From: QYOJ01 sp043810345
GTDB lineage: Bacteria; Bacteroidota; Bacteroidia; Bacteroidales; FEN-979
Length of the DNA stretch: 35,748 nucleotides
Reading direction: 5' to 3'
Assembly (NCBI GenBank): GCA_043810345.1
Contig: JBDROF010000104.1
Location: 1 to 35,748 of the forward strand
The notes under the pieces were generated by a model, which saw only the letters and a list, made by a program, of their open reading frames with translations, did not search any database and was not told where the DNA came from. The stretch's first letter is position 1, and each line of letters begins with the position of its first letter. Shown here piece after piece: positions 1 through 9,200 of this stretch. A program made the translations under genes and the position numbers.

Positions 1-37
1 CATCACCACATCACCCCATCACCACATCACCATATGA
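1..37. repeat. Octamer tandem array before the sugar kinase
   Basis: Four successive 8-base units are read from position 6: CCACATCA, CCCCATCA, CCACATCA, CCATATGA. A partial unit precedes them and the array may extend to the left of the window. The ATG of the following gene (34-36) lies in the last unit. The same CCACATCA unit recurs inside the FAD dehydrogenase at 6986-7041. Confidence 0.8.
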
Positions 38-873
38 TACTAATAGCTGACAGCGGCTCCACCAAGACCTTATGGGCGATTGTACAGCGTGGAAAAATGG
101 AGAAAGTGACCCAGACCCAGGGGTTGAATCCCTACTTTACCTCTCCGGAGCTGATGCATGCTATCCTGCATGACGAGCTGGTCCAAAGCCTGGTTTGCGA
201 CTCTGTGAACCAGATCTATTTTTACGGAGCCGGCTGTTCGACCGTAAAGAACCAGGAGTTTATCTCCGGGCAGCTTCAACGATTTTTCCGGAGAGCACAG
301 ATCGAGGTGTATCATGATATCCTGGGGGCAGGCCGGGCGCTCTTCGGAAAAGAACATGGCATTGCATGCATCCTTGGGACCGGGTGCAACTCCTGTTTTT
401 ATGACGGCGAACAGGCCATCTCAAAGATCCCTTCTCTCGGGTATCTATATGGAGACGAAGGAGCTGGTTCCAACTTAGGGAAAAAACTACTGGGGAAATA
501 CCTGAAAAACAATCTGCCTGAGACGATCAGGGAAGCCTTTGATAAGCGGTATCATTTAACCCTGGAAGATATCCTGAACTCCCTCTACAACAAACCGTTT
601 CCCAATCGTTTCCTGGCTTCGTTCAGCCACTTTCTAAAAGAACATACCGCTGACCCGTTCATCCACGACCTGATCTATTTCTCCTTCATTGAATTCATGG
701 AAGCGCATATCACCCGGTATGACAATTATTTCAACTACCCGACCGGATTTATCGGCTCCATCGCGTTTCAGTACCAGGATATCCTGCGCGAAGCCGCCGC
801 TACCGAAACGATTACGGTATCAAAGATCCGGGAAACCCCGGTGGAGGGACTCGTTGAGTACCATTCCTGTTAG
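34..873 (+). CDS. BadF/BadG/BcrA/BcrD-family ATPase, N-acetylglucosamine kinase-like
   Basis: A 279-residue cytoplasmic sugar kinase of the ASKHA fold. The N-terminal phosphate-binding loop DSGSTKT is at residues 6-12. A second glycine-rich motif, GTGCNS, is near residue 115, and a GDEGAGSNLGK motif follows near 140. Size and motifs match the roughly 280-residue Bacteroidota members annotated as N-acetylglucosamine kinase, which would phosphorylate amino sugars recovered from peptidoglycan or glycans. Substrate specificity cannot be read from sequence. The ATG sits at the end of an octamer array, so its promoter lies inside or before that array. It is convergent with miaA, 66 bases away. The C-terminus looks complete for the family. 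Confidence 0.8.
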   Translation: MILIADSGSTKTLWAIVQRGKMEKVTQTQGLNPYFTSPELMHAILHDELVQSLVCDSVNQIYFYGAGCSTVKNQEFISGQLQRFFRRAQIEVYHDILGAGRALFGKEHGIACILGTGCNSCFYDGEQAISKIPSLGYLYGDEGAGSNLGKKLLGKYLKNNLPETIREAFDKRYHLTLEDILNSLYNKPFPNRFLASFSHFLKEHTADPFIHDLIYFSFIEFMEAHITRYDNYFNYPTGFIGSIAFQYQDILREAAATETITVSKIRETPVEGLVEYHSC

Positions 874-879
874 ACGAGG

Positions 880-917
880 TTCTCTGCGGTAAGAAAAAAA
901 CGCCGAGGAACAGAGAA
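880..917. terminator. Possible bidirectional terminator hairpin
   Basis: In the 66-base space between the convergent sugar kinase and miaA genes, TTCTCTG (880-886) pairs with CAGAGAA (911-917), and an inner CGG (887-889) can pair with CCG (903-905) across a bulge. A/T-rich sequence follows on the plus side. The position fits a shared terminator, but the stem is imperfect and folding energy was not computed. Confidence 0.35.
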
Positions 918-939
918 AATTATTTTCCTAATTTCTGTA

Positions 940-1848
940 TTACCGTATGCTATCAACATACTCCATGATCCCCTCCCTGTCTTCAGGCTCAAACCACCGG
1001 ATATCAGGATCCTTTTTGAACCATGTCAGTTGCCGTTTAGCATATCTGCGTGTATGGATCTTGATTTTTTCCACCGCATCTTCAAACGAATAATGGCCCT
1101 CAAGATAGGCAAACAACTCTTTGTAACCCACTGTATTCAAGGCATTCAAATCTTTATAGGGAAGCAATGACTGCACTTCATCCAGCAGTCCATTCTCAAT
1201 CATCTGATCCACACGCCGGTTAATCCGTTCGTAGAGCTTCTCCCTGTCGGTCATAAGCCCAATCCTGATGGTCCGGAAAAAACGTTGAACAGGTTGTCCG
1301 GTGCGAAGGGATGAGTAAGGTCGATCTGTTGTAAGGCATACTTCAAGAGCCCGTAACAACCGCTTTGGATTATCTTTGTCCACTACCTGGAAGTAGGCCG
1401 GATCAACCTTTTTAAGTTGAAGTTGTAACGCCTCAATTCCTTCGGTTCGGAGTTTCTCTTTCAATTCAAACCGTACTGTTGGATCGGGATCAGGCAGCTC
1501 ATCAATCCCATGTGTAACCGCATAAATATAGAGACCTGAGCCACCGGCCATGACGATCCGGTTGGTTGACTGAAAAAGTGTCCGGCATAATCCAAGTACA
1601 TCGTTCTCATACCTATAAGCATTGTAAGAATCTCTGACAGAAAGAAATCCGATCATGTGATGCGGGATAGCACCCAGTTCCGCCACCGAAGGACGTGCCA
1701 CGCCAATGTTCAGTTCCTGATAAAACTGGCGTGAGTCGCAGGAGATAATCTCTGTTGAGAATGTTTTGGCCAGAGCTATGGCCAGTCGGGTTTTTCCAAT
1801 AGCTGTAGGTCCCGTAACGACAACCAGAGAGGGCAAAACATCAGTCAT
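940..1848 (-). CDS. miaA: tRNA dimethylallyltransferase
   Basis: Transfers a dimethylallyl group to the N6 of A37 in tRNAs that read codons starting with U. The P-loop GPTAIGKT is near the N-terminus, followed by the conserved SCDSRQFY segment and the AGGSGLYI motif. I chose the ATG at 1848, which gives 302 residues, the family norm. A GTG at 1863 would add five residues and deepen the overlap with the upstream gene. With the ATG start, gene and upstream stop overlap in ATGACTGA, which suggests translational coupling to the pRiA4b ORF-3-like gene. It is the last gene of a minus-strand group that starts with the CCA-adding enzyme, so tRNA end repair and tRNA modification may be co-expressed. 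Confidence 0.95.
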   Translation of the reverse strand: MTDVLPSLVVVTGPTAIGKTRLAIALAKTFSTEIISCDSRQFYQELNIGVARPSVAELGAIPHHMIGFLSVRDSYNAYRYENDVLGLCRTLFQSTNRIVMAGGSGLYIYAVTHGIDELPDPDPTVRFELKEKLRTEGIEALQLQLKKVDPAYFQVVDKDNPKRLLRALEVCLTTDRPYSSLRTGQPVQRFFRTIRIGLMTDREKLYERINRRVDQMIENGLLDEVQSLLPYKDLNALNTVGYKELFAYLEGHYSFEDAVEKIKIHTRRYAKRQLTWFKKDPDIRWFEPEDREGIMEYVDSIR

Positions 1849-2677
1849 CGTCACTGCCGTCACTGAATTTGGAATATTTGATCTCGATATTTTCTATGTT
1901 GTCGTAATCTTCCAGATGTTCCATGCCATCACTGAAGTCCTCTTTCTCATCTTCATCCTCAGCCTCTTCATCTTCAAATACCAGGTTGGATTCATCGCGG
2001 ACCACCGGCGTCTTTTTCTTCAGCTTAGAAGGGGCAGACTGTGCATCATTTTCCGCTTCATTGCCCCCAAACAGGATTTCACCCAGGTTATCTTCAATAT
2101 CGGCCAGCTCCTCTTCTGTCTCCTCAATGCCTTCCAGTTTGGAAAGGATGTCCAATTCAATAACCGAACCTTCCGGTAAATCGGGCTGGGATGACTTTTC
2201 TTTCTCACCGGTTTCAATGATCAGGGTCTCCTGTTTCTTGGGTAGTTCACCTACCCATTTCACACACTTCGGATAGAACCCCTTTTCATCAGAATGCATG
2301 ATTTTCCGCAATTCTATCAGAAAGGTAAAATACTCCCGGCCATGGTACTCAAATATCATCCGTTGATGGGGATCTTCGATGTAGTCTTTGAGCTTGGCAT
2401 CTTTCATCAACTTTGGAACGATGTTGATTGTCACCATCTCATCCCGTTCAGGGTCGTACCTTTTGACCTTCTTTTCGACAACATGAAGGCTGATCTCCCT
2501 GTCTCTTTTATTCCTCTTATCAGTCATGAAAAAGGAGGCCTGGTCACATGGGATTAACTCCGCTGATTCCAGCAGGCAATGGTAAAAATCTATAAATCTC
2601 TGTCCGGGTTGAATGCAGATCTCCCGGGTAAACTCCTCTTGCTCTTCCGATGTGATTTGAAAGCGATAAATTAACAT
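1841..2677 (-). CDS. pRiA4b ORF-3-like (IS1096 passenger TnpR-type) protein
   Basis: A 278-residue protein. The N-terminal half (about 1-150) resembles the plasmid pRiA4b ORF-3 family, which databases also label IS1096 passenger TnpR-like. The visible family feature is a YRFQITS-type first strand. The C-terminal third is strongly acidic and probably disordered (runs such as FEDEEAEDEDEKEDFSDG). No recombinase catalytic residues were seen, and no IS ends flank the gene. It lies between cca (36 bases upstream) and miaA (8-base overlap), which suggests a chromosomal gene with a tRNA- or RNA-linked role. That role is inference; no activity is known to me for this subgroup. Confidence 0.7.
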   Translation of the reverse strand: MLIYRFQITSEEQEEFTREICIQPGQRFIDFYHCLLESAELIPCDQASFFMTDKRNKRDREISLHVVEKKVKRYDPERDEMVTINIVPKLMKDAKLKDYIEDPHQRMIFEYHGREYFTFLIELRKIMHSDEKGFYPKCVKWVGELPKKQETLIIETGEKEKSSQPDLPEGSVIELDILSKLEGIEETEEELADIEDNLGEILFGGNEAENDAQSAPSKLKKKTPVVRDESNLVFEDEEAEDEDEKEDFSDGMEHLEDYDNIENIEIKYSKFSDGSDDD

Positions 2678-2712
2678 TCCTTATCCCTCCATTTATTCCT
2701 CAAAAATAACAA

Positions 2713-4128
2713 TTATTCCCACAAACGTTTTAAACCTATTTTTTCTCCCTTCCTGATCATGAATTCGTAAGCGGCATCGAATTCATTGGGTATTTCACCA
2801 TCCAGGATGGCCTCCCTGATGGCATCTTTGATGATCCCAACCTGTTTTGAGGGTGGGATGCCAAAGGCCTCCATAATGAGATCCCCGCTCACAGGAGGTT
2901 GCCAGTTCTGTAACCGGTCTTTCTCTTCGATCTCTTTCAGTTTCTGGCGTACAATCACGAAATTCTCCAGATACCTTTTCACCTTTCGTGGGTTTTTTGA
3001 GGTGATGTCTGCTTCACACAGACACATAAGGTCGTCGATATCGTTACCCGCGTCGAACAACAACCGCCTGACGGCGGAATCGGTCACAATGTCCTCGGCC
3101 AGTGCGATTGGCCGAAGGTGTAACAACACCATTTTCTCCACATACTTCATCTTTTCATTCAGAGGTAAACGGAGATTCCTGAAAATCCGGGGAATCATCT
3201 GGGCCCCTTTGAAATCATGAGCGTGGAACGTCCACCCTGTTCCCGGTACAAACTTCTTGGTGAGCGGTTTGGCGATGTCGTGCAGGATAGCGGTCCAACG
3301 GAGCCAAAGATTATCCGATACAGTGGCCACGTTATCAAGGACAGCCAGTGTGTGCAGGAAATTATCTTTGTGACCCCGGCCATCGATGATCTCCGACCCT
3401 TTCAGCTCCATCATCTCCGGAAAAATCTGTGGGAGAATCCCGGTCTCCTCCAGCATCAGGAAACCACGGGAAGGTTCAGGCGCTGCAACAATCATGTTCA
3501 GTTCATCCGTGATCCGTTCAGAAGAGACGATTTCCAGCCGGGAAGCATTCCGGGAGATGGCCTGGTAGCAGACAGGCTCTATAGTAAAATCGAGCTGGGT
3601 GGCAAACCGGACAGCCCGCATCATCCTGAGCGGATCATCTGAGAAGGTGATGTGCGGACCCAAAGGAGTACGGATCAACTTACGGTCGAGGTCATCCCTT
3701 CCATGAAACGGATCAATCAGCCTGGCAAAGGATTCAACGCGTAGATCCAGAGCCATGGTATTGATGGTGAAATCCCGACGGTTCTGGTCATCCTCCAGCG
3801 TGCCATCTTCCACCACCGGTTTCCTGGAGCTGCTGCGGTACGACTCCTTTCGGGCACCAACGAACTCCACCTTCCACCCTTGGTAACTGATCATCGCTGT
3901 TCCGAAATTTTTGAAGAATTTAACCGGAATATCCCCTCCCAGTCTTGTCGCCACGGCATGCGCAAAGTCGATACCGCTTCCAATTACCACGATGTCAATA
4001 TCCTGCTTGTGATCGCGTTTCAATAGCAGATCCCTGACGAAACCGCCAATTACATACGCCGGCTGGTCAAGGGTTCCCGAAACGGCGGAAATCACTTCGA
4101 AAACAGGATGATTCAGATGAGGTATCAT
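2713..4128 (-). CDS. CCA tRNA nucleotidyltransferase with HD domain
   Basis: Adds or repairs the 3' CCA of tRNA. The nucleotidyltransferase head has GGFVRDLLL and the metal-binding pair in QDIDIVVIG. The RRDFTINTMALDL motif follows, then a central RNA-binding region, and a C-terminal HD phosphohydrolase domain (HKDNFLHTLAVLD, then RWTAILHDIAKP). The longest reading frame starts with TTG at 4137, but a TATCTTTG -7 box lies at 4142-4135, so that codon would be inside the promoter. The ATG at 4128 (protein starting MIPHLNHPV, 471 residues) is the better start and would give a leaderless or nearly leaderless mRNA. First gene of the cca / pRiA4b-like / miaA group. Confidence 0.9.
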   Translation of the reverse strand: MIPHLNHPVFEVISAVSGTLDQPAYVIGGFVRDLLLKRDHKQDIDIVVIGSGIDFAHAVATRLGGDIPVKFFKNFGTAMISYQGWKVEFVGARKESYRSSSRKPVVEDGTLEDDQNRRDFTINTMALDLRVESFARLIDPFHGRDDLDRKLIRTPLGPHITFSDDPLRMMRAVRFATQLDFTIEPVCYQAISRNASRLEIVSSERITDELNMIVAAPEPSRGFLMLEETGILPQIFPEMMELKGSEIIDGRGHKDNFLHTLAVLDNVATVSDNLWLRWTAILHDIAKPLTKKFVPGTGWTFHAHDFKGAQMIPRIFRNLRLPLNEKMKYVEKMVLLHLRPIALAEDIVTDSAVRRLLFDAGNDIDDLMCLCEADITSKNPRKVKRYLENFVIVRQKLKEIEEKDRLQNWQPPVSGDLIMEAFGIPPSKQVGIIKDAIREAILDGEIPNEFDAAYEFMIRKGEKIGLKRLWE

Positions 4129-4134
4129 GCCCGG

Positions 4135-4142
4135 CAAAGATA
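4135..4142 (-). promoter_or_regulatory. -7 box TATCTTTG of the cca group
   Basis: Matches the Bacteroidota TAnnTTTG element on the minus strand. It ends seven bases before the chosen ATG, so transcription would start at or next to the start codon. A clear -33 element was not seen. Confidence 0.55.
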
Positions 4143-4162
4143 CAAAATCCGATGTTCATGAA

Positions 4163-4295
4163 GGAACCAGAAACCAGAACCCAGTAACCAGAAACCAGGA
4201 TCACGGATCCAGGATTCAGCCTACGAGCGGAATGCCATCAACGCAGCTACGTCCCTCGTCCTTCGTTCTTCGTCTCTCCTCCTTCGTCCGTCCTG
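4163..4295. repeat. Heptamer array spanning the cca-acyltransferase gap and the acyltransferase 3' end
   Basis: Eight 7-base units occupy 4163-4218: GGAACCA, GAAACCA, GAACCCA, GTAACCA, GAAACCA, GGATCAC, GGATCCA, GGATTCA. Another seven occupy 4247-4295, consensus CTTCGTC. The 28 bases between are degenerate but equal four units, so the 7-base phase is kept over 133 bases; this agreement alone has a one in seven chance. The second block encodes the end of the acyltransferase, including its stop codon (4249-4247, minus strand). Confidence 0.75.
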
Positions 4296-5155
4296 CTGTG
4301 CTTCCACCGCCGGTGGCTCCATAACCAGTTTTCAGGTTTGGCACGGATCTGTTGTTCAAGACGTTGCATGAATTTGAGGGTGATCTCACCCGGCTGGGTT
4401 TCAGTAGGATTAACCTCCAGCAGTTCCATGGTCGCAGTATAATGTCCACGTTTCACCTTCTGGACATCGCCAAAGAAAACCGGGTAGTTATTCTGTACGG
4501 CATGTTTCTCTGTGCCATGAAGAACAGCCGTATCATGATTGAGAAATGGAACCCAGTAAGCCAGCTTCAGGTTCATCGGGCTCTGATCAGCAACCATAAT
4601 GTACACTGACGGAGTCTTTTTCAACCGACGAAACGTTTGACTGGTGCGGGAAACCGATTCCAGCACCATTCCCTCTTTGGCCCTGGTCTTCTGAATATAA
4701 TTATCAATATACAGATTGGATAACGGCTTATAGAAGCCAACGGGTTTGTGCTGAAAAAAGATTCCGGCTGCCAGGCTCCCCCATTCCCAGTTGTTATAAT
4801 GCCCAAGTACGGCAATGACGCTCTGCTTCTTCCTGAAAAATGGTTCCAGTATCTCCGGATTAAGCAGGATATAACGCTTGAGGATGTCCTTCTTACTCAA
4901 CGAGAAAGCCTTGACCCCTTCGACAGAGATGTCGCAAAGATGTTTGTAAAATGCCCGGGTGATCCGCTGGACCTCTTCTTCAGATTTATCAGGAAAAGAT
5001 TCCTGCAGGTTGGTGATCACCACCTTCTTTCTGTACTTCAGGACATATAGCAGAAACAGGTATAAAAGATTGGAGACCAGGTAGAGGAACCAGAAAGAGG
5101 TATTTTTAAAGAGCAGCAGAAAAAAAAGGAAAAGGTAATAGTAAAAACGTTTCAT
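4247..5155 (-). CDS. LpxL/HtrB-type lysophospholipid (lipid A) acyltransferase
   Basis: Inner-membrane acyltransferase that adds a secondary acyl chain to a lipid A precursor. A hydrophobic N-terminal anchor (about residues 5-40, FYYYLFLFFLLLF onward) is followed by the HX4E active-site motif in GHYNNWEWG (near residue 118) and the usual substrate loop (VADQSP). Family members usually end soon after the WLWSHRRWKH segment. Here about 16 further residues (rich in D, E, G, K, R and T) and the stop codon are encoded by a 7-base repeat array, so the tail is probably not functional protein. Divergent from lplA with its own promoter. Acyl-chain choice cannot be predicted. Confidence 0.85.
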   Translation of the reverse strand: MKRFYYYLFLFFLLLFKNTSFWFLYLVSNLLYLFLLYVLKYRKKVVITNLQESFPDKSEEEVQRITRAFYKHLCDISVEGVKAFSLSKKDILKRYILLNPEILEPFFRKKQSVIAVLGHYNNWEWGSLAAGIFFQHKPVGFYKPLSNLYIDNYIQKTRAKEGMVLESVSRTSQTFRRLKKTPSVYIMVADQSPMNLKLAYWVPFLNHDTAVLHGTEKHAVQNNYPVFFGDVQKVKRGHYTATMELLEVNPTETQPGEITLKFMQRLEQQIRAKPENWLWSHRRWKHSRTDEGGETKNEGRGT

Positions 5156-5174
5156 AGCCTGCTCTGTGGGAATG

Positions 5175-5182
5175 CAAAAGTA
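5175..5182 (-). promoter_or_regulatory. -7 box TACTTTTG of the acyltransferase
   Basis: Minus-strand TAnnTTTG match 19 bases before the ATG at 5155. It forms a divergent promoter pair with the lplA box at 5203-5210. Confidence 0.55.
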
Positions 5183-5202
5183 TGAAAACTATAGAAAAAC
5201 CG

Positions 5203-5210
5203 TAATTTTG
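5203..5210 (+). promoter_or_regulatory. -7 box TAATTTTG of lplA
   Basis: TAnnTTTG match 15 bases before the GTG start of lplA at 5226, leaving a leader of only about 8-10 bases. Confidence 0.55.
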
Positions 5211-5225
5211 TAAAAAATCACCTCT

Positions 5226-6209
5226 GTGCTGATCATTCGCCGCAACACGACGGATCCATTCTTTAACCTCGCTGCAGAAGAGTATATTTTAAAGAATTTT
5301 GAAGAGGAGACCTTTGCCCTCTGGCGGAATGATAAATCCATCATAGTCGGGAAACACCAGAATACGCTGGCTGAGATCAACCAGGACTACGTCAGGGAAT
5401 ACAACATCAAGGTGGTCAGGCGGCTATCAGGAGGTGGCGCTGTTTTTCACGACCTGGGGAACCTCAATTTCACCTTCACCCAATCATCACAGGAGGAAAA
5501 CCTGATCAATTTCCGGAAATATACCCAGCCCATCCTTGATGTGTTGCAGCTAATGGGGGTGGATGCCCGGTTTGAAGGGCGCAATGACCTGACCATCGAG
5601 GGTAAGAAATTCTCCGGGAATGCTATGCATATCTGGAAAAACAAGGTGCTTCATCATGGCACTCTCCTTTTTTCGGCCGAGATCCCGGATCTCTCTGAAG
5701 CCCTTAACGTCGATCCCTCCAAGTTTACGGATAAGGCTGTAAAATCGGTTCGCAGCAGGGTGACCAACATACGGGAACACCTGAAAGATGAGATTGATGT
5801 CATGCAGTTCGCCGACCGGATCGAGCGGTTTATTGCGGAAAAGAATCCTGAAGCAACCTTTTACGAACTTACACAAGACGACCTGAGTCATATCCGGGAA
5901 CTTCGTGACAGCAAATATGGGACATGGGGATGGAACTTCGGGTACTCTCCCAGGTATAACTTCAGGAAAGTAATGCGAACTGACAGGAGTGGTTCCATTG
6001 AAATCAACCTCGATGTCCATGAAGGCGTTATCCGGCAGGTTAAATTCTATGGCGACTACTTTGGTATACTCGATTCCGAAGAGATCGAGCAGGCTCTTGT
6101 AGGGGTGGACCATCGGGATGATACAGTCCGGCTGATTTTAAATTCGTTTGATTTGTCGAAATATTTTGCAAATTTGGGTCCGGAAGAACTACTTCCTGGA
6201 TTTTTCTGA
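5226..6209 (+). CDS. lplA: Lipoate-protein ligase A
   Basis: Activates free lipoate with ATP and attaches it to lipoyl domains of 2-oxoacid dehydrogenases and the glycine cleavage H protein. The 327-residue protein has the BPL/LplA/LipB catalytic domain with RNTTDPFFNLAAEEYI near the N-terminus, the lipoate-binding RRLSGGGAVFHDLGN loop (about residues 60-75), and the GKKFSGNAMHI segment with the lysine that contacts lipoyl-AMP. A C-terminal accessory domain of about 90 residues follows. The start is GTG, supported by a promoter box just upstream. The stop codon overlaps the start of the following dehydrogenase gene by one base (TGATG), so the two are probably translationally coupled. Confidence 0.92.
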   Translation: MLIIRRNTTDPFFNLAAEEYILKNFEEETFALWRNDKSIIVGKHQNTLAEINQDYVREYNIKVVRRLSGGGAVFHDLGNLNFTFTQSSQEENLINFRKYTQPILDVLQLMGVDARFEGRNDLTIEGKKFSGNAMHIWKNKVLHHGTLLFSAEIPDLSEALNVDPSKFTDKAVKSVRSRVTNIREHLKDEIDVMQFADRIERFIAEKNPEATFYELTQDDLSHIRELRDSKYGTWGWNFGYSPRYNFRKVMRTDRSGSIEINLDVHEGVIRQVKFYGDYFGILDSEEIEQALVGVDHRDDTVRLILNSFDLSKYFANLGPEELLPGFF

Positions 6210-9200
6210 TGAAACCCGTATTCCCTGAACAGGCCCTTTCCCGACTCGCTGCAGAGATGGCAGGAGATCTCCAGTGTGATCAGGTTAACCGCCTTCTTTA
6301 CGCGACCGATGCTTCAGCTTACCGGGAAATTCCATTGGCCGTTGCACGTCCACGCAACCAGGAAGATATCCGGAAGTTGATCCTCTTCGCACGGGAACAC
6401 AATCTTTCCCTCATTCCCCGGACTGCCGGCACCTCCCTGGCCGGACAAGTAGTTGGTCCGGGCATCGTGGTGGATGTCAGCCGGTATATGAACCGGATCC
6501 TGGAACTCAACGCTGAAGAGCATTGGATCAGGGTGGAACCGGGCGTGATCCTCGATGAGCTGAATCAGTTTGTGGCCCCGCACGGACTCTTCTTCGGACC
6601 AGAAACCTCTACCTCCAGCCGCTGTATGATCGGCGGCATGGTTGGGAACAACAGTTGCGGCGCTCATTCGATCCTCTATGGGAGTACACGCGACCACCTG
6701 CTATCTGTCAAAGCCCTGCTAAGTGATGGCAGCGAAGTGGTGTTCAGAGCGTTATCCACCGCCGAGGTGGAAGAGAAATGCAAACTCCCTACGCTGGAGG
6801 GCATGATCTACAAGAGCCTGTTAGATATGCTTTCCGATCCCCACAACCAGGAGAACATCCGGAGAGAATATCCTGATCACTCGATACACCGAAGAAATAC
6901 TGGTTACGCGATCGACCTCCTGCTGAAAACGGAACCGTTTACAAGTTCCCAGTTGGCAGTGGGCAGTTGGCAAAACTCACCATCACCACAACACCACAAC
7001 ACCACATCACCATGGCACCACGGCACCACTGCACCACTCAATCTGGCAAAGCTCCTTGCCGGCTCCGAGGGAACGCTGGCGTTCATCACTGAGATCAAAC
7101 TCAACCTGGTTCCCTTACCGCCAAAGGAAAAGGCCCTGATTTGCGTACATTGTCATTCAATCCAGGAGGCACTCCAGGCAAACCTGATCGCCCTGAAGTT
7201 TCAGCCGGGATCGGTCGAACTGATGGACAAAGCGATCCTTGACTGTACCCGTGAGAACATCACCCAGCGAAAAAACCGGTTTTTCCTGCAGGGAGATCCG
7301 GGAGCTATTCTGATTGTGGAATTCGCCAGGGAATCCCGGGAGGTGATCCTGGAACTGGCGAAACAGATGGAAAAGGAGATGCGCGATGCGGAATTGGGGT
7401 ATGCGTTTCCGGTTATCTTTCCTCCGGATGTGAACAAGGTGTGGGCGTTGCGCAAAGCCGGCCTGGGGGTATTATCCAACTATCCCGGCAACAGGAAACC
7501 GGTGGCTATGACTGAAGATACTGCCGTTAATCCTGAAGTACTCCCCGATTACATTAAGGACTTTGGTCAATTGATGGAACGGTTTGGTCTCAACTGTGTC
7601 TACGGCGCTCACGTGGGTTCCGGAGAGCTTCATCTCCGTCCGGTCCTCAACCTGAAAGATCCGGATGATGTTGAGCTGTTCTATACTGTTGCCCTGGAGT
7701 CCGCGAAGCTTGTCAAGAAGTACCGGGGCTCGCTGAGTGGCGAACATGGCGACGGCCGCCTGCGGGGTGAGTTCATCCCCCTGATGGTGGGTGAGCAGAA
7801 TTACCGGTTATTGCAAAAGATCAAACAGAACTGGGATCCCACCAGCATCTTCAATCCGGGAAAAATCGTGGACACCCCACGGATGAATACCAGTTTACGG
7901 TACCAGCCGGGGCAACCGGAACGGAAGATCGATACTATTTTCGATTTTTCTGCCAGCCAGGGGATCCTTAGGGCAGCCGAGCAGTGCAATGGGTCGGGCG
8001 ACTGCCGGAATACCCATCTGACCGGCTCCGGGATGTGCCCTTCTTATATGGCCTTGAAAGAGGAACATGCCACCACGCGTGCACGGGCGAACATCCTTCG
8101 TGAGTTTCTGACCACCTCGGGCAAACAAAATCCGTTTGACCATCCGGAGATCCATGCGGTGATGGATCTCTGCCTAGCCTGCAAAGCCTGTAAATCGGAG
8201 TGTCCATCGAATGTGGACATGACACGCCTGAAGGCCGAATTCCTGCAGCACTGGTACGATGCACGGGGGGTACCGGTTCGTACATGGTTAATCGCCAACA
8301 TCGTAACCATTCAGCACCTGGGGGCAATCCTACCTGCCGTCTATAATTTTTTCCTGAAAAACCGGGTGGTTTCACCCGTGATGAAGGCCCTGCTGGGATT
8401 CTCGCAAAAGCGTTCGCTTCCGATCCTGCATCCAACAACCCTGTGTGGATGGCTTGAAAAACATCTTCCCGGGTTAAATGCTTCGCTGAAAGAGAAAACC
8501 GGCAGTCTGTACCTCTTTGTGGATGAGTTCACCAACTATAACGATGTAGAGGCAGGGATCCGGTTTGTCAGGTTGCTCCATGCGCTCGGTTACCAGGTGC
8601 TAACCGTTTCGCATAACGAGAGTGCCCGCACCTATCTTTCCAAAGGGCTTCTGAGAAAGGCCAGGAAGCTGGCCGAGCAGCATATCCGTCTCTTTTCTCC
8701 CCTGGTCTCATCCGGCCTTCCGCTGGTAGGCCTGGAGCCTTCAGCCATCCTGGGATTCAGGGATGAATACCCCGATCTGGTCAGGAGCGGGCTTCAAACT
8801 GCCGCCCGTGAACTGTCGGCCCATACTCTCCTGTACGATGAGTTCCTGGCTAAAGAGATAGAGGCCGGACGTATCTCCTCTGCCCGGTTCACCTCACAAC
8901 CAGCCACCATCAAACTCCACGGACATTGTCACCAGAAAGCCCTTGCTTCGGTTCAACCATCAGTAAAAGCCCTTTCCCTTCCAGAGAACTACCGTGTGGA
9001 GGAGATCCCTTCAGGATGCTGCGGCATGGCCGGAGCATTCGGTTATGAGAAAGAGCACTACGAAGTGTCGATGAAAGTCGGAGAATTGGTCCTGTTCCCG
9101 GAGATCCGGAAAACAGGGGAAGAGGTGATCATTGCCGCCCCGGGAACCAGCTGCCGGATCCAGATCCAGGATGGCACCGGACGAAAGGCCTTTCACCCGG

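Noticed and set aside
1..37. CATCACCAC-rich sequence followed by CATATG looks like a vector His-tag with a cloning site
   Set aside because: The period is 8 bases, not 3, and the same unit occurs inside the dehydrogenase gene at 6986-7041, so it is a native array.
1923..2276. Serine-rich reading frame opposite the pRiA4b-like gene
   Set aside because: It mirrors the acidic coding sequence of the minus-strand gene; low-complexity shadow.
1841..2677. Active transposon carrying a resolvase
   Set aside because: No terminal inverted repeats, target duplications or transposase were seen, and the family name comes only from its first discovery.
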